This document shows positions 63,674 to 64,000 of a DNA stretch of 64,000 nucleotides, in pieces (the first letter of the stretch is position 1; each line of letters begins with the position of its first letter). Source of the DNA: Holacanthus passer (taxonomy: Eukaryota > Chordata > Actinopteri > Pomacanthidae); contig JAFREQ010000034.1 of the NCBI GenBank assembly GCA_025331565.1, positions 3,596,001-3,660,000 of the forward strand, in the 5' to 3' direction. The translations under genes were made by a program, and so were the position numbers. The notes below the pieces were generated by a model that had not been told where the DNA came from, did no database searches, and worked only from the letters and a program-made list of their open reading frames with translations.

Positions 63674-64000
63674 ACAGGACCCACATGCTCCCTTTGTTTG
63701 AACCACAGCATGGCTACACTCTTTCCACATCTTGCGGCTGAGGCACACAAGTAATTAATTTTGGTGCTCATTGTCATGATAATCTGAGGTTTGCCTCAGT
63801 CTGGCAAGAGAACAGTCACTTTCTAACTTTGTTAACTGCAACTGAATGCCACTCTCGAGCAGGAAAGGCGAAGCAAGGCTATGAATTAAAAAACTACACA
63901 GGCTGAAAAAAATTAAGTGATTAAAAGACTTGAGTCAGAACCAAACCAAGCGAGCCAGTATAAATATAGCCTCCGTCGTGTGACGTACTGTAACAGCCTG

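Larger units (their letters stand above)
44188..64000. other. Gene-free 20-kb stretch, probably daam1 intron 1/upstream DNA
   Basis: I find no coding exon with family resemblance here on either strand. The longest open frames (about 135-167 codons) are not conserved to anything I know and are of a size expected by chance in this length. There is no strong CpG island that would mark the daam1 first exon. Recognisable items are listed separately: dispersed repeats at 45290-45850, 53866-54215 and 59546-59814, a hairpin at 52208-52254, an X-box-like site at 54488-54501, a tRNA-like fossil at 59315-59390 and a CA tract at 63607-63670. Confidence 0.55.

Noticed and set aside
63406..63777. Open frames with long Cys-Val or Thr-His runs
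   Set aside because: Translations of the AC microsatellite in different frames.
1..64000. CRISPR array, bacterial operon, phage or plasmid features
   Set aside because: The DNA has spliced vertebrate genes throughout; no direct-repeat/spacer array or prokaryotic gene organisation is present.

Overview
The window is ordinary nuclear DNA of a bony vertebrate, almost certainly a ray-finned fish and probably a spiny-rayed (percomorph) one. Genes are split by GT-AG introns, several proteins align closely with known vertebrate families, and the spaces between exons carry interspersed repeats I recognise from percomorph genomes. I cannot name the species, and I cannot tell teleost a/b paralogues apart from sequence alone. 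Exon joins were worked out by hand from reading frame, splice sites and recalled family conservation; no alignment was run.

Layout, left to right. (1) 1495-2190, minus: first coding exon of sgpp1 (sphingosine-1-phosphate phosphatase 1); the rest of the gene lies off the left edge. (2) 4297-17353, plus: kcnh5 (EAG2 voltage-gated K+ channel), 11 coding exons, 1051 codons plus stop, apparently intact, then an AT-rich 3' region with three candidate poly(A) signals. (3) 20822-23320, plus: l3hypdh (trans-3-hydroxy-L-proline dehydratase), five coding exons, 344 aa, with a candidate promoter and untranslated first exon near 19188-19304. (4) 25330-44083, minus: daam1 (formin of the Wnt/planar cell polarity pathway), 25 coding exons, 1081 aa, complete from start to stop, convergent with l3hypdh. 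(5) 44188-64000: about 20 kb with no gene I can support, probably intron 1 and/or upstream regulatory DNA of daam1. It holds repeats, two CA-rich stretches, an RFX X-box-like palindrome, a tRNA-like fossil and a perfect hairpin.

The four genes have unrelated jobs: lipid signalling in the ER, membrane excitability, proline catabolism and actin assembly. They do not form a pathway. From memory, human DAAM1 and L3HYPDH lie close together on chromosome 14q23.1 and KCNH5 and SGPP1 a few Mb away on 14q23.2, so this locus looks like a compacted version of that conserved block.

I found no previously undescribed system. The observations most worth a second look are a 30-nt in-frame daam1 exon with UGC motifs before its acceptor (a neuronal microexon candidate), two perfect inverted repeats with identical 7-nt loops, a CRE-bearing candidate promoter squeezed between kcnh5 and l3hypdh, and the X-box-like site upstream of daam1.
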